64,000 nucleotides of DNA from Desulfosporosinus fructosivorans (GCF_004766045.1 NZ_SPQQ01000003.1:310001-374000); one strand, 5' to 3'. Positions 7,598-16,511 are shown, numbered from the stretch's first letter. Made by a program: numbers and translations. Notes: generated by a model not told the origin, from the sequence alone.

Positions 7598-8965
7598 TTA
7601 CATCCGCATACTCATTCTAACCATGAAGGTTAAGAAATTTAGTACACCGAAGATCGAGATGATGACTAGATACGGCATAGCGACGGATAGGGCTTTTTCT
7701 GTTCCGTAATTTTTTTTGGCAATTCTATAGGCCGCGTAAAGAGATCCGATAGTTCCGGCGATGACTAAGAAGTATTGCATTATTTGAATCGTCGGATCAG
7801 AAACGAAGTTAGTTGGTCCCTCAAGATGCACTCCGAATAGCCCCATGAAGGTGTAATAGATTGACTTTCCTTCGGCCAGAAGGTGGAATAAGTTGTGGGC
7901 CATGTGGGAAGCAAGGTCAAGTGGAATGACAGCATAACCAAAACGTGCAAAGCCAGTACGTATAGTTTCACCGGTATAGCGCTTGGAAACTGCAGTCGCT
8001 GCGAAAAGTAATAATACCGGAGTAGTCATCGCGATGATAAAGATAATAGTAAAGGCGATATCCTGATTACCGATACCCAATGTCAGTTCGGCCCACTTAA
8101 GGTAGGACTGGTAAAAGTCCAACATGGTGATATTTTGGACAAAGACAATCCCGACGATAACAATCGCTAGGAAAGACTCTTCGAAATTCGCCCTGGTCAT
8201 AGACCAAAACTCGCTGGTTGGTTTGCGAGGGGTTAGTCGAATAGAATCGTGGGGGCAGCTTTTGATGCAGTTCCCACAAAGATTACAGTTAGCGTTGTTT
8301 TCCATAGCCATCGGAAATTCAAACATCGGACAGCCGGCTGCTTTTGTATTGCCCTTGTAACAATCTCTTGTAGTACAAGTTTTGCAGATGTCTTTGTCGG
8401 CACGAAGCTCAAGCATACCGGCTCGAGAATAGTTACCGGACAAACTACCGAGGAAACATAAATAACGGCACCAGGTACGACGTTCAAAGAGCATTGCGGT
8501 GACCATGACACCACCTAGGATGAGTAACAAGAGTGTGCCTGATCCCCGAGGCGATTCCACTATCCCCCAGACGTGGTCAGACCAGGTTATGAAAATAAAG
8601 GTGATATCAATAATCCATAGTCCGTATTTTCTCAGGAAGTTCGGGACTTTTCGGTTGGCACCGAAAATCTTCTGTGTCAAATCGCTCACCCAGGCAAAGG
8701 GGCAAACAGCACACCAGAACCTTCCGAATAGAAAGAAGAAGAGGGGTAAGAGTGGCCACCAAAGGACCCAAGTAGCTGCAGTCCCGAAGTTATCGTGGGC
8801 GCTTGTGGGTCCTGCTAAAGTTTGTACCATGATAACCGCGAAAACAAGCACGGCTGCCCATTGGAAAATTCGCGGATAAAGGGAACTTTGCAAAAACCAC
8901 TTGAGGGGTTTAAACTTAAGAAAGTTCCTATCTTGTGGAGATTTAGGTTTTAATGGTTGGCTCAT
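7598..8965 (-). CDS. NapH/YccM-like membrane polyferredoxin
   Basis: A 455-residue membrane protein with about seven helices. Cysteine groups are CAVCP (C85, C88), CRYLC (C166, C170), CKTC with C202 and C212 (C194, C197), and CNLCGNCIKSCP (C227, C230, C233, C237). The last is a classical [4Fe-4S] ferredoxin motif; the CxxCP/CRxxC pairs are typical of NapH, NosR and RdxA/CcoG-type proteins that pass electrons across the membrane. It starts only two bases after the FixH-like gene ends and is probably co-expressed with it from the sigma-54 promoter at 9657. Electrons may be supplied to an extracytoplasmic redox step, possibly metal reduction linked to the DUF2318/FtsX system downstream; that is inference. 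Confidence 0.85.
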   Translation of the reverse strand: MSQPLKPKSPQDRNFLKFKPLKWFLQSSLYPRIFQWAAVLVFAVIMVQTLAGPTSAHDNFGTAATWVLWWPLLPLFFFLFGRFWCAVCPFAWVSDLTQKIFGANRKVPNFLRKYGLWIIDITFIFITWSDHVWGIVESPRGSGTLLLLILGGVMVTAMLFERRTWCRYLCFLGSLSGNYSRAGMLELRADKDICKTCTTRDCYKGNTKAAGCPMFEFPMAMENNANCNLCGNCIKSCPHDSIRLTPRKPTSEFWSMTRANFEESFLAIVIVGIVFVQNITMLDFYQSYLKWAELTLGIGNQDIAFTIIFIIAMTTPVLLLFAATAVSKRYTGETIRTGFARFGYAVIPLDLASHMAHNLFHLLAEGKSIYYTFMGLFGVHLEGPTNFVSDPTIQIMQYFLVIAGTIGSLYAAYRIAKKNYGTEKALSVAMPYLVIISIFGVLNFLTFMVRMSMRM

Positions 8966-8967
8966 TA

Positions 8968-9618
8968 TTAAACCTCCTTAGAAGACTTGCGTTTTAGGAT
9001 TTGGGCCAAAATACCAGCCAGTAATACAAATCCGCCAACACTTCCGATGAGGATCCAGTTCGGTCCAGACTTGAAAACGTTAAGGGGCAGAGTAACTGTG
9101 GCTTCTCCAAGAGTCGGGGAACTAATATGAATGTCTTGGGTCCATTCTCCTTGTTTTGTTGGGGTAAGGGTGACTGAGTACATTCCCGATTCCATGTTGT
9201 CAAGCCTCGCCTGTCCATTAAGTGTAGCGGATGAGTCCGTACTCATTCCGGACATATTACTGTGTGAACCACTGTCCATTAGCATCATATCGACAATTAC
9301 AGATGCATCGAGGACAGGCTGTCCAGTAGCCTCATTTTTTACAGTAATCATGATGTTAACTGGTTTATTAGGCTCAGGTTTCTCAGGTGCAGACTGCACA
9401 CTCACTTGGAACTTGCCTTCCTTGGCAAGGATCACTTCCGATTCGTGTGCAGCTTCAGTAGAAGAATGGTCAGACATTTCCTGGGTTGACATGTCTGACA
9501 TGTCAGGCGCGGTCACGGTGTTAGATGAGGCCGGTTTAGTATCGGCCATTGTAGGAAGGGCAAATAGCAAAACAGTGACAAGAGTTAAGAATATCAGAGA
9601 TGACAATTTCTTTTTCAT
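8968..9618 (-). CDS. FixH/YtkA-like extracytoplasmic protein, Met/His-rich
   Basis: A 216-residue protein. The start is taken at ATG 9618 (signal peptide begins MKKKLSSLIFL), preceded by GGGAGTG. A cleavable signal runs to about residue 25. A Met/Asp/His-rich segment follows (DMSDMSTQEMSDHSS), then a beta-rich YtkA/FixH-like domain (~residues 70-180) with a second Met/His stretch (SGSHSNMSGM), and a C-terminal anchor helix. YtkA-like domains bind or handle copper in some systems, and the Met/His clusters would suit Cu(I). It is first in an operon with the polyferredoxin and is preceded by a good sigma-54 promoter. Metal specificity is inferred, not shown. Confidence 0.75.
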   Translation of the reverse strand: MKKKLSSLIFLTLVTVLLFALPTMADTKPASSNTVTAPDMSDMSTQEMSDHSSTEAAHESEVILAKEGKFQVSVQSAPEKPEPNKPVNIMITVKNEATGQPVLDASVIVDMMLMDSGSHSNMSGMSTDSSATLNGQARLDNMESGMYSVTLTPTKQGEWTQDIHISSPTLGEATVTLPLNVFKSGPNWILIGSVGGFVLLAGILAQILKRKSSKEV

Positions 9619-9656
9619 GAAGCACACTCCCAAAGTTTATTATGTTTTAGGATATA

Positions 9657-9672
9657 TGCAAAAGCTGTACCA
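9657..9672 (-). promoter_or_regulatory. sigma-54 promoter of FixH-like/polyferredoxin operon
   Basis: Read on the minus strand: TGGTACA, four bases, TTGCA. The invariant GG and GC are separated by exactly 10 bases. It lies 39 bases before the ATG of the FixH-like gene. An NtrC-type activator is encoded divergently about 280 bases away, which supports the call. Confidence 0.65.
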
Positions 9673-9897
9673 AGTTTGAGGTTAAAGGTTTCAAAAGCGA
9701 CGTATTGTGAGGATATCTCCAGCGAAGCAGGGCATCGAACCGTTTACATACAGAGCCATGAAAGGTATATCGAAGAAAAGTCTAATTTCGAAAGAAGTTT
9801 AAACTAAATAGATTTTTTAAATTAATAGGGTTAATTTTGATCAGAAAACAGAAATCATGATGTAATAGATTAGTAACTCAGTGTTTGGGTCAAAAAA

Positions 9898-9937
9898 CTG
9901 TGGGATTTCCCACACTAAGGTGCAGGATATCCCACAG
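9898..9937. promoter_or_regulatory. candidate activator-binding palindromes
   Basis: TGTGGGA-TT-TCCCACA (9899-9914) is a perfect palindrome. A third half-site, ATCCCACAG (9929-9937), pairs with CTGTGGGAT at 9898-9906. The block lies between the sigma-54 promoter of the minus-strand operon (about 225 bases away, a usual enhancer distance) and the start of the NtrC-like gene, so it could serve activation of one and autoregulation of the other. Confidence 0.55.
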
Positions 9938-9952
9938 TCGAGGAGGATGAAC

Positions 9953-11311
9953 ATGCGGAAGATTTTGATCGCAGATGACGAAGCAAATATGCGCTGGGTT
10001 TTAGAACGGGCATTAAGTAAAGCCGGCTATGACGTGGAAACAGTAGAAGATGGGCAACTGGCCTTAGATCGAGCTTTAGCTGAACGGCCAGATCTTGTCC
10101 TTGTAGATTTAAAAATGCCGAAGAGAGACGGTTTAAGCGTCCTGCGCAAATTGAAAGAGCATTATCCAGACCTATTAATTGTTATGATGACTGCTCATGG
10201 AAGTACTGCCACTGTCGTTGAGGCTATGAAGGCTGGAGCACATGATTATTTAATGAAACCCTTCGATATTGACGAACTGCTTATCACAGTGGCTAAAGCC
10301 TTTGAAGTAGAAAGCTTACGTGAACAGGTGGATTATTTAAAGGGAGAGGTCCAACGTGTTGGGTGGAAACTGGTAGGGAATAGTGACACGATGAAAGCGG
10401 TTAAACACTTGGTTGAACGAGTTTCGCTAACGCCTGCCACTGTGCTTATTCAAGGGGAATCGGGGACGGGAAAGGAGTTGGTAGCCCACGCTATTCATAC
10501 TTTAAGTCCGCGCGTTAATGGACCGTTTATTCGAGTGAATTGCGCTGCCTTGACGGAGACCTTGCTGGAAAGTGAACTGTTCGGACATGAAAAAGGGGCG
10601 TTCACCGGAGCTCAAGCTCGCAAGGCGGGCCGTTTTGAATTAGCTGATGGGGGCACACTCTTTCTTGATGAGATCGGGGAATTGTCTTTTAACGTTCAAG
10701 CTAAGTTGTTAAGGGTCCTTCAAGAGCGGACGTTTGAGCGGGTCGGTGGAGTAAAAACCATCAAGGTAGACGTAAGGATTATTGCAGCAACGAACCGAGA
10801 TTTGCTTAAAGAGGCTCAGGAAGGGCGTTTTCGGGAGGATCTTTACTATCGAATCAGTGTCTTTCCTATTTCCGTTCCTCCCTTACGAGAACATCGGGAG
10901 GATATTCCTTTCCTAGTCGAACATTTTCTGGAAAAACTTAAGACCTATGGTCGAAGCAAGGCTCTTGGTCCTGGAGTGCTTACTCAACTAGAGGCCTATA
11001 GCTGGCCGGGAAATGTTCGTGAATTGGAAAATGTTATGGAACGTATGCTCATTATTTCCCAAGGGGCAGTGATCGGTGTAGATGCATTACCCGTTTTTGA
11101 CTCTCCCTTAATAGAAGGAAAGAGCCCTGGAGTCTTTATGCTACCACTAGAGGGGGTTTCCCTTGAAGAAATTGAGAAATCTTTTCTCCAACAAGCCATG
11201 GAACAAACGGGAGGGAACCAGAGTCAGGCTGCAAAACGTTTAGGTCTTTCTCGGCATGCCTTCTTATACCGTCTAGAAAAATATGGAATAGATCCTCACT
11301 GGGGTATTTAG
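9953..11311 (+). CDS. NtrC-family sigma-54 response regulator
   Basis: A 452-residue activator. The start is ATG 9953, with AGGAGG at 9941-9946. The receiver domain has phospho-acceptor Asp52 (LVLVDLKMPKRDG). The AAA+ domain has Walker A (GESGTGKEL), the sigma-54 contact loop GAFTGA, Walker B (LFLDEIGEL) and the arginine-finger region. The C-terminal Fis-type helix-turn-helix is NQSQAAKRLGLSRHAFLYRL. It is followed 15 bases later by its likely kinase. The only sigma-54 promoter nearby faces the FixH-like operon on the other strand, which is therefore its probable target. Confidence 0.93.
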   Translation: MRKILIADDEANMRWVLERALSKAGYDVETVEDGQLALDRALAERPDLVLVDLKMPKRDGLSVLRKLKEHYPDLLIVMMTAHGSTATVVEAMKAGAHDYLMKPFDIDELLITVAKAFEVESLREQVDYLKGEVQRVGWKLVGNSDTMKAVKHLVERVSLTPATVLIQGESGTGKELVAHAIHTLSPRVNGPFIRVNCAALTETLLESELFGHEKGAFTGAQARKAGRFELADGGTLFLDEIGELSFNVQAKLLRVLQERTFERVGGVKTIKVDVRIIAATNRDLLKEAQEGRFREDLYYRISVFPISVPPLREHREDIPFLVEHFLEKLKTYGRSKALGPGVLTQLEAYSWPGNVRELENVMERMLIISQGAVIGVDALPVFDSPLIEGKSPGVFMLPLEGVSLEEIEKSFLQQAMEQTGGNQSQAAKRLGLSRHAFLYRLEKYGIDPHWGI

Positions 11312-11326
11312 CAAGGAGGAGCGCTC

Positions 11327-12478
11327 TTGAATCACGTACCCTCTGATCAAAATCATGCCCGGACTATTTTTGACCTTATCGCAATCGCGCTTGTAGTGTC
11401 GATTTTGACGGCCATTCATTACACGAATTACCATTATGAAATGAATTATCACATTCTACTCCAATTCGCGTACTATCTCCCAGTTATTTATGCGGCCATG
11501 CGCTTTGGTCCTGCTGGGGGAATCCTATCGGGCTTGCTCATTACGCTCCTCATCTTACCGTTTATAACACATTTTCATGCAATGAACCCCTCCGCCGTCT
11601 ACACGCAATGGGTGGAAATCGGCCTGATAAACGTAATAGGCTGGTTAACAGGATTCTTGACTGAACAGGAGCGGAAGGCGTCACGCAAATATCGCCTCGC
11701 CCTGACGGTTCAAAAAGAGTTGGTGGAGAAATTGAAGCAAGAGAGCCAGGAACGTCAGCGCTTAGAGGGTGAGATTCGGCAAACAGAGCGCTTAACGGCT
11801 CTGGGGCATATGAGCGCTGGGTTGGCTCATGAAATACGCAATCCGCTGGGGATTATGAAGGTAAGTATCCAACTATTGGCCCAGGAGAAAGTTGACGATG
11901 GAGTAGTTTCAGAATATTGCCGGGTGCTTCAGGAAGAGTGTGAAAGGTTGAATCGCTTAGTGAACGAGTTTCTGTCCTTTGCGCGGCCCAAAGAACCAGT
12001 CCGAAGAAGGATTACCTTAGAAACAATTTTGGACGAAGGAGTTACCTTGATTCAGCCCGCCCTGCGACAACACCATATCGAGTTAAAGCAAGTGCGAAAC
12101 CAACTTGACGAGAAAGAGGTTGAGGTAGACCCAGATCAGATGAAACAAGTCATACTCAATATTTTAATTAATGCCATCGATGCACAGGGAGAAGGTGGTG
12201 TGATCCAGCTTGAGAGAGTCTCGCAAGCTGGCTTTGTAGGCTTCTCCGTCAGTGACGAGGGATCCGGTATTTCACCAGACGACTTGCCTTATATTTATGA
12301 CCCGTTTTTTACGACGAAAGAGACAGGGACCGGATTAGGGCTGTCTGTTGTACACCGCATTCTTGATCAGCACGGAGGAAAGATCGTGACCACAAATCGG
12401 GGAGAACGTGGGGTTCGGGTGGAGATACAATTGCCCTGCGTTAAGACTAAAACATTTTCCTCTTCGCTAAAAAAATAA
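11327..12478 (+). CDS. NtrB/ZraS-like membrane histidine kinase
   Basis: A 383-residue kinase. The TTG start at 11327 is supported by AAGGAGGA at 11313-11320. Residues ~14-110 hold three or four membrane helices with very short external loops, so the signal is probably sensed in the membrane or cytoplasm. A coiled-coil linker (~112-155) leads to HisKA with His168 (GLAHEIRNPLG) and a HATPase domain (NILINAIDA, DEGSGISPDDL, TGTGLGLSV). It would phosphorylate the regulator just upstream. Its last 32 bases overlap, tail to tail, the end of the corA gene. Confidence 0.9.
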   Translation: MNHVPSDQNHARTIFDLIAIALVVSILTAIHYTNYHYEMNYHILLQFAYYLPVIYAAMRFGPAGGILSGLLITLLILPFITHFHAMNPSAVYTQWVEIGLINVIGWLTGFLTEQERKASRKYRLALTVQKELVEKLKQESQERQRLEGEIRQTERLTALGHMSAGLAHEIRNPLGIMKVSIQLLAQEKVDDGVVSEYCRVLQEECERLNRLVNEFLSFARPKEPVRRRITLETILDEGVTLIQPALRQHHIELKQVRNQLDEKEVEVDPDQMKQVILNILINAIDAQGEGGVIQLERVSQAGFVGFSVSDEGSGISPDDLPYIYDPFFTTKETGTGLGLSVVHRILDQHGGKIVTTNRGERGVRVEIQLPCVKTKTFSSSLKK

Positions 12479-13376
12479 TTCCACCAAAACAAAGGACAAT
12501 AGACATGCCGACGATAATCGCAAAACCATCTTCAGATGTTTGTAGAGGGATTTTTACGTTCATTCCAAAAAAACTGGCTAACATAGTAGGTAGGGCTAAA
12601 ATTATCGTTATGGATGCCAAAAACTTCATGACTATGTTTAAGTTATTCGAAATAATAGAAGAAAAAGAGGTCATCATACTATTCGAAATGTTGCTATAGG
12701 TTTCTGCCATCTCTAATGCTTGCTTATTTTCAATAATGACATCTTCTAACAAATCCTGGTCCTCTTCATAAATTTCTAGGACCTTCGTCCTTAACATCTT
12801 GTCCATGACCTGTTCATTGGATTTCAAGGAAGTAGTAAAATACACAAGACTTTTTTGTAGGTTCAGCAACTTAATTAAGTCCTTATTCTTCATCGATCTA
12901 ATAAGAGCCGACTCAATTTCGTTGGTCTTTCTTTCAATTTCTCTAAGTAAGGTTAAATAAAACGATGCACTTTTATAGAGGATTTGGAATAAAAACCTTG
13001 TCTTTTTATGGGTTTTCAGAGCACGAACTTTCCCATTGATGAAATCGTTAAGGACATCGACCTCTTGCAAGCACACTGTCACAAAGTGATCTTCAGTCAA
13101 TATGATTCCCAGAGGAATCGTTTCGTAGATGACTGTTGCATTTTGAATGATCGGCACATTAATAATGACTAAGATTTGGTTCATCTCTGATTCAATCCGG
13201 GGTCGCTCATCATCGTCTAAAACGTCATTTATGAAATCACATTCAATTCCAGTTGCCTTTGTTACTAGTGCAATTTCTTCCTCAGAGGGATGTACCATAT
13301 TTATCCAGGTGCCCTTTTCTTTGGGGTTATCTGTTTTAACGATGATATCATTAATGGTATTATACACTGCTATCAT
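12447..13376 (-). CDS. corA: CorA-family magnesium/cobalt transporter
   Basis: A 309-residue protein with a long cytoplasmic N-terminal region of acidic and helical character and two C-terminal transmembrane helices. The family signature GMN is present (FFGMNVKIP, about residue 277), directly after the first helix, and the end is Lys/Arg-rich (FLAKRKMF). CorA pentamers conduct Mg2+ and sometimes Co2+ or Ni2+. The gene is isolated and converges on the kinase gene with a 32-base overlap of the two coding ends. No riboswitch-like leader was recognised upstream. Confidence 0.9.
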   Translation of the reverse strand: MIAVYNTINDIIVKTDNPKEKGTWINMVHPSEEEIALVTKATGIECDFINDVLDDDERPRIESEMNQILVIINVPIIQNATVIYETIPLGIILTEDHFVTVCLQEVDVLNDFINGKVRALKTHKKTRFLFQILYKSASFYLTLLREIERKTNEIESALIRSMKNKDLIKLLNLQKSLVYFTTSLKSNEQVMDKMLRTKVLEIYEEDQDLLEDVIIENKQALEMAETYSNISNSMMTSFSSIISNNLNIVMKFLASITIILALPTMLASFFGMNVKIPLQTSEDGFAIIVGMSIVLCFGGIIFLAKRKMF

Positions 13377-13652
13377 TTTTTGCCCTCCACCTATGGATCT
13401 TTCGGACCAGTCTTGGCTAATCTATGGTCGTTTTGGTTATGCCTCAAAGCAAGCATAACCCTTTGAAATAAGCTTAATAGTATTTATTATGTACTATGCT
13501 TATAGGTTACCATTAACTAGGTCCCTTTACAATTATTTTCATAACTTCTCAGAATTACGGAAATTAGTTGGTTGGGCAGATTATTAGCGCTAACTGTGCT
13601 TTGGTAATAGTTTCTTCACTACTTAATTAATCTTGAAAAGAGGTTTTTGGAC

Positions 13653-13668
13653 TTAATTCGCGAATTAA
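13653..13668. promoter_or_regulatory. perfect 16-bp palindrome upstream of regulator A
   Basis: TTAATTCGCGAATTAA is a perfect palindrome, about 85 bases before the ATG. The same core (TTCGCGAATT) lies at 16531-16540 before the paralogous regulator, within a wider conserved stretch that includes AGGTTTTT upstream and TCAGAAT downstream. A shared operator, possibly for autoregulation, is likely. Confidence 0.6.
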
Positions 13669-13751
13669 TATTTATTCAGAATAATCCTTGCACAAATACT
13701 AATTTTTCGAGATATATCTAAGTTTTTAAATTCGACGAAAGAAGTGAATGT

Positions 13752-14864
13752 ATGCGATCGCTTAAAAATCAAATTCTTATAATGCTGTTAGGTTCGCTCG
13801 TATTACTGGCGGTTAGCTTCCTCGGGGTCCTTGGCTGGTATATGAAAGATCGCGTCGTGGCGGCTGCTAACATAAAAGCGCAGACGGATTTGGCAACCTG
13901 TGCAGAAATTATTGATAAGACATATCCTGGTTCTTGGTCAGTCCAAGAAGGGAATCTATATAAAGGATCCAATAAAATTAGTCTCAATAATGACTTAGTT
14001 GATCATTTATCCCAACTTACTGGGGATACTGTGACCGTATTCCTTGGAGAGAAGCGAGTAGCTACCACGGCACGTGGTTCAAATGGCGAACGCGCAATAG
14101 GTACTATGGTGTCTGCAAATGTAGCCCAGACAGTACTGAAAGATGGTCAGACTTATATAGGTGAAGCTGATGTAGTGGGGCAGTGGTACCATACTGGTTA
14201 TGTTCCCTTACGGTCAGAAATGGGTGACATTATTGGGATCTTTTACGTTGGAATTTCCCATACATATGAACAGGAAATTATCACTCGATCTTTGATTACA
14301 TTCGCTGCGATAGGCTTAGCCTTAACAATCTTGGTAGCACTGCTTGCTTGGTTTTTCATTCAGAGAGTTATCTTTTATCCCTTGCATAATATTACGTTAG
14401 GTACACGAGATATGGCAACCGGTCATCTGACAGAAAAGATCAAAGTGCACAGCGCCAAAGAAATTGGAGAGTTGGAGGATGCCTTTAACCAAATGGTAGA
14501 GCAGATCCAATCTCTAACAGGGAAGATTAACCAGACGACTGCTAGCAATCCTGAAAATACCTTAACTGAGCTCAATGATACTTTAGCTACTGGAGATCTG
14601 TCACTATCCACCCTTAGCATTGCAGAGAATATCGGAGTAGAAGGATTGCCGAAAGGCTTAAATCAAGCCACTTTCGGACAGATAGTTCAGTTCTTACAAG
14701 CAAACAAACGTCCCCTCTCTGCAGAGGAAGTCGCCGAAGGAGTTAAACTAACTAGGGTCACGGTACGACACTACCTTGAATTTCTAGAACAACGCGGGGT
14801 ATTAAAATCTGAACAAAAGTACGGTACAGTTGGCCGACCAGTAAAGCTATTTATCCCATTGTAA
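13752..14864 (+). CDS. membrane-bound Cache-HAMP-CitB-type HTH regulator A
   Basis: A 370-residue single-chain regulator. It has a transmembrane helix at ~8-29, an extracytoplasmic Cache-like domain at ~30-180 (YPGSWSVQEGNLYKG, VFLGEKRVATT, IIGIFYVGISH), a second helix at ~183-205 and a HAMP domain at ~206-258 ending in a short coiled coil. After a variable linker comes a winged helix-turn-helix at ~305-370 (RVTVRHYLEFLEQRG, KYGTVGRPVKLF). The last part matches the C-terminal DNA-binding region of CitB/DcuR response regulators, but no receiver or kinase domain is present, so the sensor appears to act directly on DNA at the membrane. It lies upstream of the FNT channel gene and ends at a strong terminator. 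Confidence 0.85.
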   Translation: MRSLKNQILIMLLGSLVLLAVSFLGVLGWYMKDRVVAAANIKAQTDLATCAEIIDKTYPGSWSVQEGNLYKGSNKISLNNDLVDHLSQLTGDTVTVFLGEKRVATTARGSNGERAIGTMVSANVAQTVLKDGQTYIGEADVVGQWYHTGYVPLRSEMGDIIGIFYVGISHTYEQEIITRSLITFAAIGLALTILVALLAWFFIQRVIFYPLHNITLGTRDMATGHLTEKIKVHSAKEIGELEDAFNQMVEQIQSLTGKINQTTASNPENTLTELNDTLATGDLSLSTLSIAENIGVEGLPKGLNQATFGQIVQFLQANKRPLSAEEVAEGVKLTRVTVRHYLEFLEQRGVLKSEQKYGTVGRPVKLFIPL

Positions 14865-14890
14865 AAAGCCCCCGAGGGGGCTTTTTTTTT
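14863..14890 (+). terminator. rho-independent terminator of regulator A
   Basis: AAAAAGCCCCC-GA-GGGGGCTTTTT followed by more T. The hairpin starts directly at the stop codon of the regulator gene. Confidence 0.92.
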
Positions 14891-14954
14891 TATTCATAAT
14901 TCTAAGTACTTTTGCAAATTTACTAAACTTTCCTAACATTTTATAAATTATCAA

Positions 14955-15010
14955 AATACTTTTTAAATTTCCATAAACACGACAGGTCGCGTGAAGAAAG
15001 ATACACTAAA
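14955..15010 (+). promoter_or_regulatory. target promoter of FNT channel gene (shared element)
   Basis: AATACTTTTTAAA, then AAACACGACAG (14975-14985), ten bases, and GAAAGATACACTAAA (14996-15010). Read as sigma-A boxes these are a weak -35 (ACGACA) and -10 (TACACT) exactly 17 bases apart. The same arrangement, with all spacings kept, occurs at 17874-17929 before the hydrogenase genes. The weak -35 suits dependence on an activator, most likely one of the two Cache-HTH regulators. Confidence 0.65.
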
Positions 15011-15197
15011 GCAAGAAGATCTTAGCTTTATCCATCTGATATCGTGAGCTGCTGGTCGCTCGATAACAGTTTTAAGAAAGGAGCATATTTTAAGTTCTCA
15101 AAATTTTGTCTTGACTGCCACTACGATGTAGAACTGCTGCTTAAAAAGATATAGATCTCAATGGTACAATTAATTTTAAGTTCGAGGAGTGATAACT

Positions 15198-16088
15198 TTG
15201 AGTACAAATAATTATTCCACACCATCTGAAATCACTTATACTACTATACAGACAGGAATCAAAAAAGTAGGTATGAAATATTCAAATCAGTTCATATTGG
15301 GAATTTTGGCGGGAGCTTTTATTGCTTTTGCAGCTGAAGGTTCAAATATGGCAGCTTTTAATTTATTTGCAAAGCCAGAAACCTATGGTCTTGGTAAAGT
15401 TCTAGCAGGTGCAATATTTGGAACCGGTCTTATGCTAGTTGTATTGGCAGGAGGAGAATTGTTCACTGGAAACACCATGATTTTAGGCGGAGTTTTAGAT
15501 GGGAAAATTAAACTCAATGATATGCTTAAAAATTGGTTTTTTGTTTATATGGGTAATTTTCTTGGGTCCTTATTGCTTGCCTATATGATGGTGCATTCTG
15601 GATTGTTTAACAGTGGTGCCAATGTCTTAGGTGGGGTAACCATCAAAATAGCATCCTATAAAGTGGGATTATCTTTTATGTCTGCTTTCTATTTAGGAAT
15701 TATGTGTAATATGTTAGTTTGTCTAGCAGTTTGGATGGCCTATGGAGCTAAGGATATGGTCGGTAAGATATTTGCAATCTTCTTTCCAATATGGCTGTTT
15801 ATCACATCAGGATTTGAGCATTGCATCGCAAATATGTATTATATTCCAGCTGGAATATTAGCAAAAGCAAATCCAAGTTGGGTAGCTGAATCTCATCTTA
15901 CCCCTGCAGCACTTGCAACCTTAAACTGGGGGAACTTTATAATCAATAACTTGATTCCAGTAACCCTTGGAAACATCGTCGGAGGATCGATATTTGTGGT
16001 TGGTATCTATTGGTTCGTTTATATTAAAAATGATACCAAGGGAGAGTGTGTACCATACAATCAGGCTAGACAAAATGCCGCTAAGTAA
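15198..16088 (+). CDS. formate/nitrite transporter family (FNT) channel
   Basis: A 296-residue membrane protein. A TTG at 15198 is preferred as start because GAGGAG (15184-15189) lies 8 bases upstream; a GTG at 15189 would overlap that site. Six hydrophobic segments are visible, with FNT hallmarks such as ILAGAFIAFAAEG, AGGELFTGNT and SGFEHCIANMYY. FNT pentamers carry formate, nitrite or hydrosulfide. Its place between the two regulators and just before the hydrogenase genes favours formate, but sequence alone cannot settle the substrate. It has its own promoter and terminator. Confidence 0.9.
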   Translation: MSTNNYSTPSEITYTTIQTGIKKVGMKYSNQFILGILAGAFIAFAAEGSNMAAFNLFAKPETYGLGKVLAGAIFGTGLMLVVLAGGELFTGNTMILGGVLDGKIKLNDMLKNWFFVYMGNFLGSLLLAYMMVHSGLFNSGANVLGGVTIKIASYKVGLSFMSAFYLGIMCNMLVCLAVWMAYGAKDMVGKIFAIFFPIWLFITSGFEHCIANMYYIPAGILAKANPSWVAESHLTPAALATLNWGNFIINNLIPVTLGNIVGGSIFVVGIYWFVYIKNDTKGECVPYNQARQNAAK

Positions 16089-16129
16089 AATCCTTTTTCG
16101 GAAAAATTATAAGTAATAGGTGACAAAAA

Positions 16130-16161
16130 GAGGTTGGAGCAAGTGCTTCAGCTTCTTTTTT
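16130..16161 (+). terminator. rho-independent terminator of FNT gene
   Basis: A 12-bp stem (GAGGTTGGAGCA with TGCTTCAGCTTC, several G-T pairs) and a two-base apex is followed by TTTTTTG. Confidence 0.75.
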
Positions 16162-16199
16162 GTTTATCAAATCATGAGGGTACCACTACTGTACATGGA

Positions 16200-16370
16200 A
16201 CTGGTACCTTTTTCTCTGCTTCGGTGGGGTAGACTCCTTTCTCTTCGACGCAAAGTTATTTCTTTTGGCATAGGCTGCTCGACTATAGTCTCCTACCTCA
16301 TTCGGTATTTTGTTAGGGATCACGGCTTCGGTGATAGTCTCGACCGGGGACTATAGCACCCGAGGCTTTT
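16200..16370. repeat. structured intergenic repeat, inverted copy
   Basis: CTCTGCTTCGGTGGGGTAGA (16217-16236) is, in reverse complement, very close to part of the repeat at 30286-30362. Further on, CGACTATAGTCTC and GACTATAGCACC can pair, as can GGCTTCGGTGA-type stretches. A 78-codon reading frame across this interval has no ribosome site or family resemblance and is not called. Confidence 0.45.
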
Positions 16371-16511
16371 GTCAGTGGAGATGCGATGTTCAACTTTAGT
16401 CGAACGTGTTAACTATTAAGTGAATATGAGGATTGTTAAGGATAAGTGTTTGCTCAGTCTCAGTCTCAGTCAAGAGTTATGTTCTAATGAATAATTAAAT
16501 TAATAATGTAA

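Noticed and set aside
16120..16356. 78-codon plus-strand frame after the FNT gene
   Set aside because: Starts inside the terminator hairpin and runs through a structured repeat; no ribosome site.
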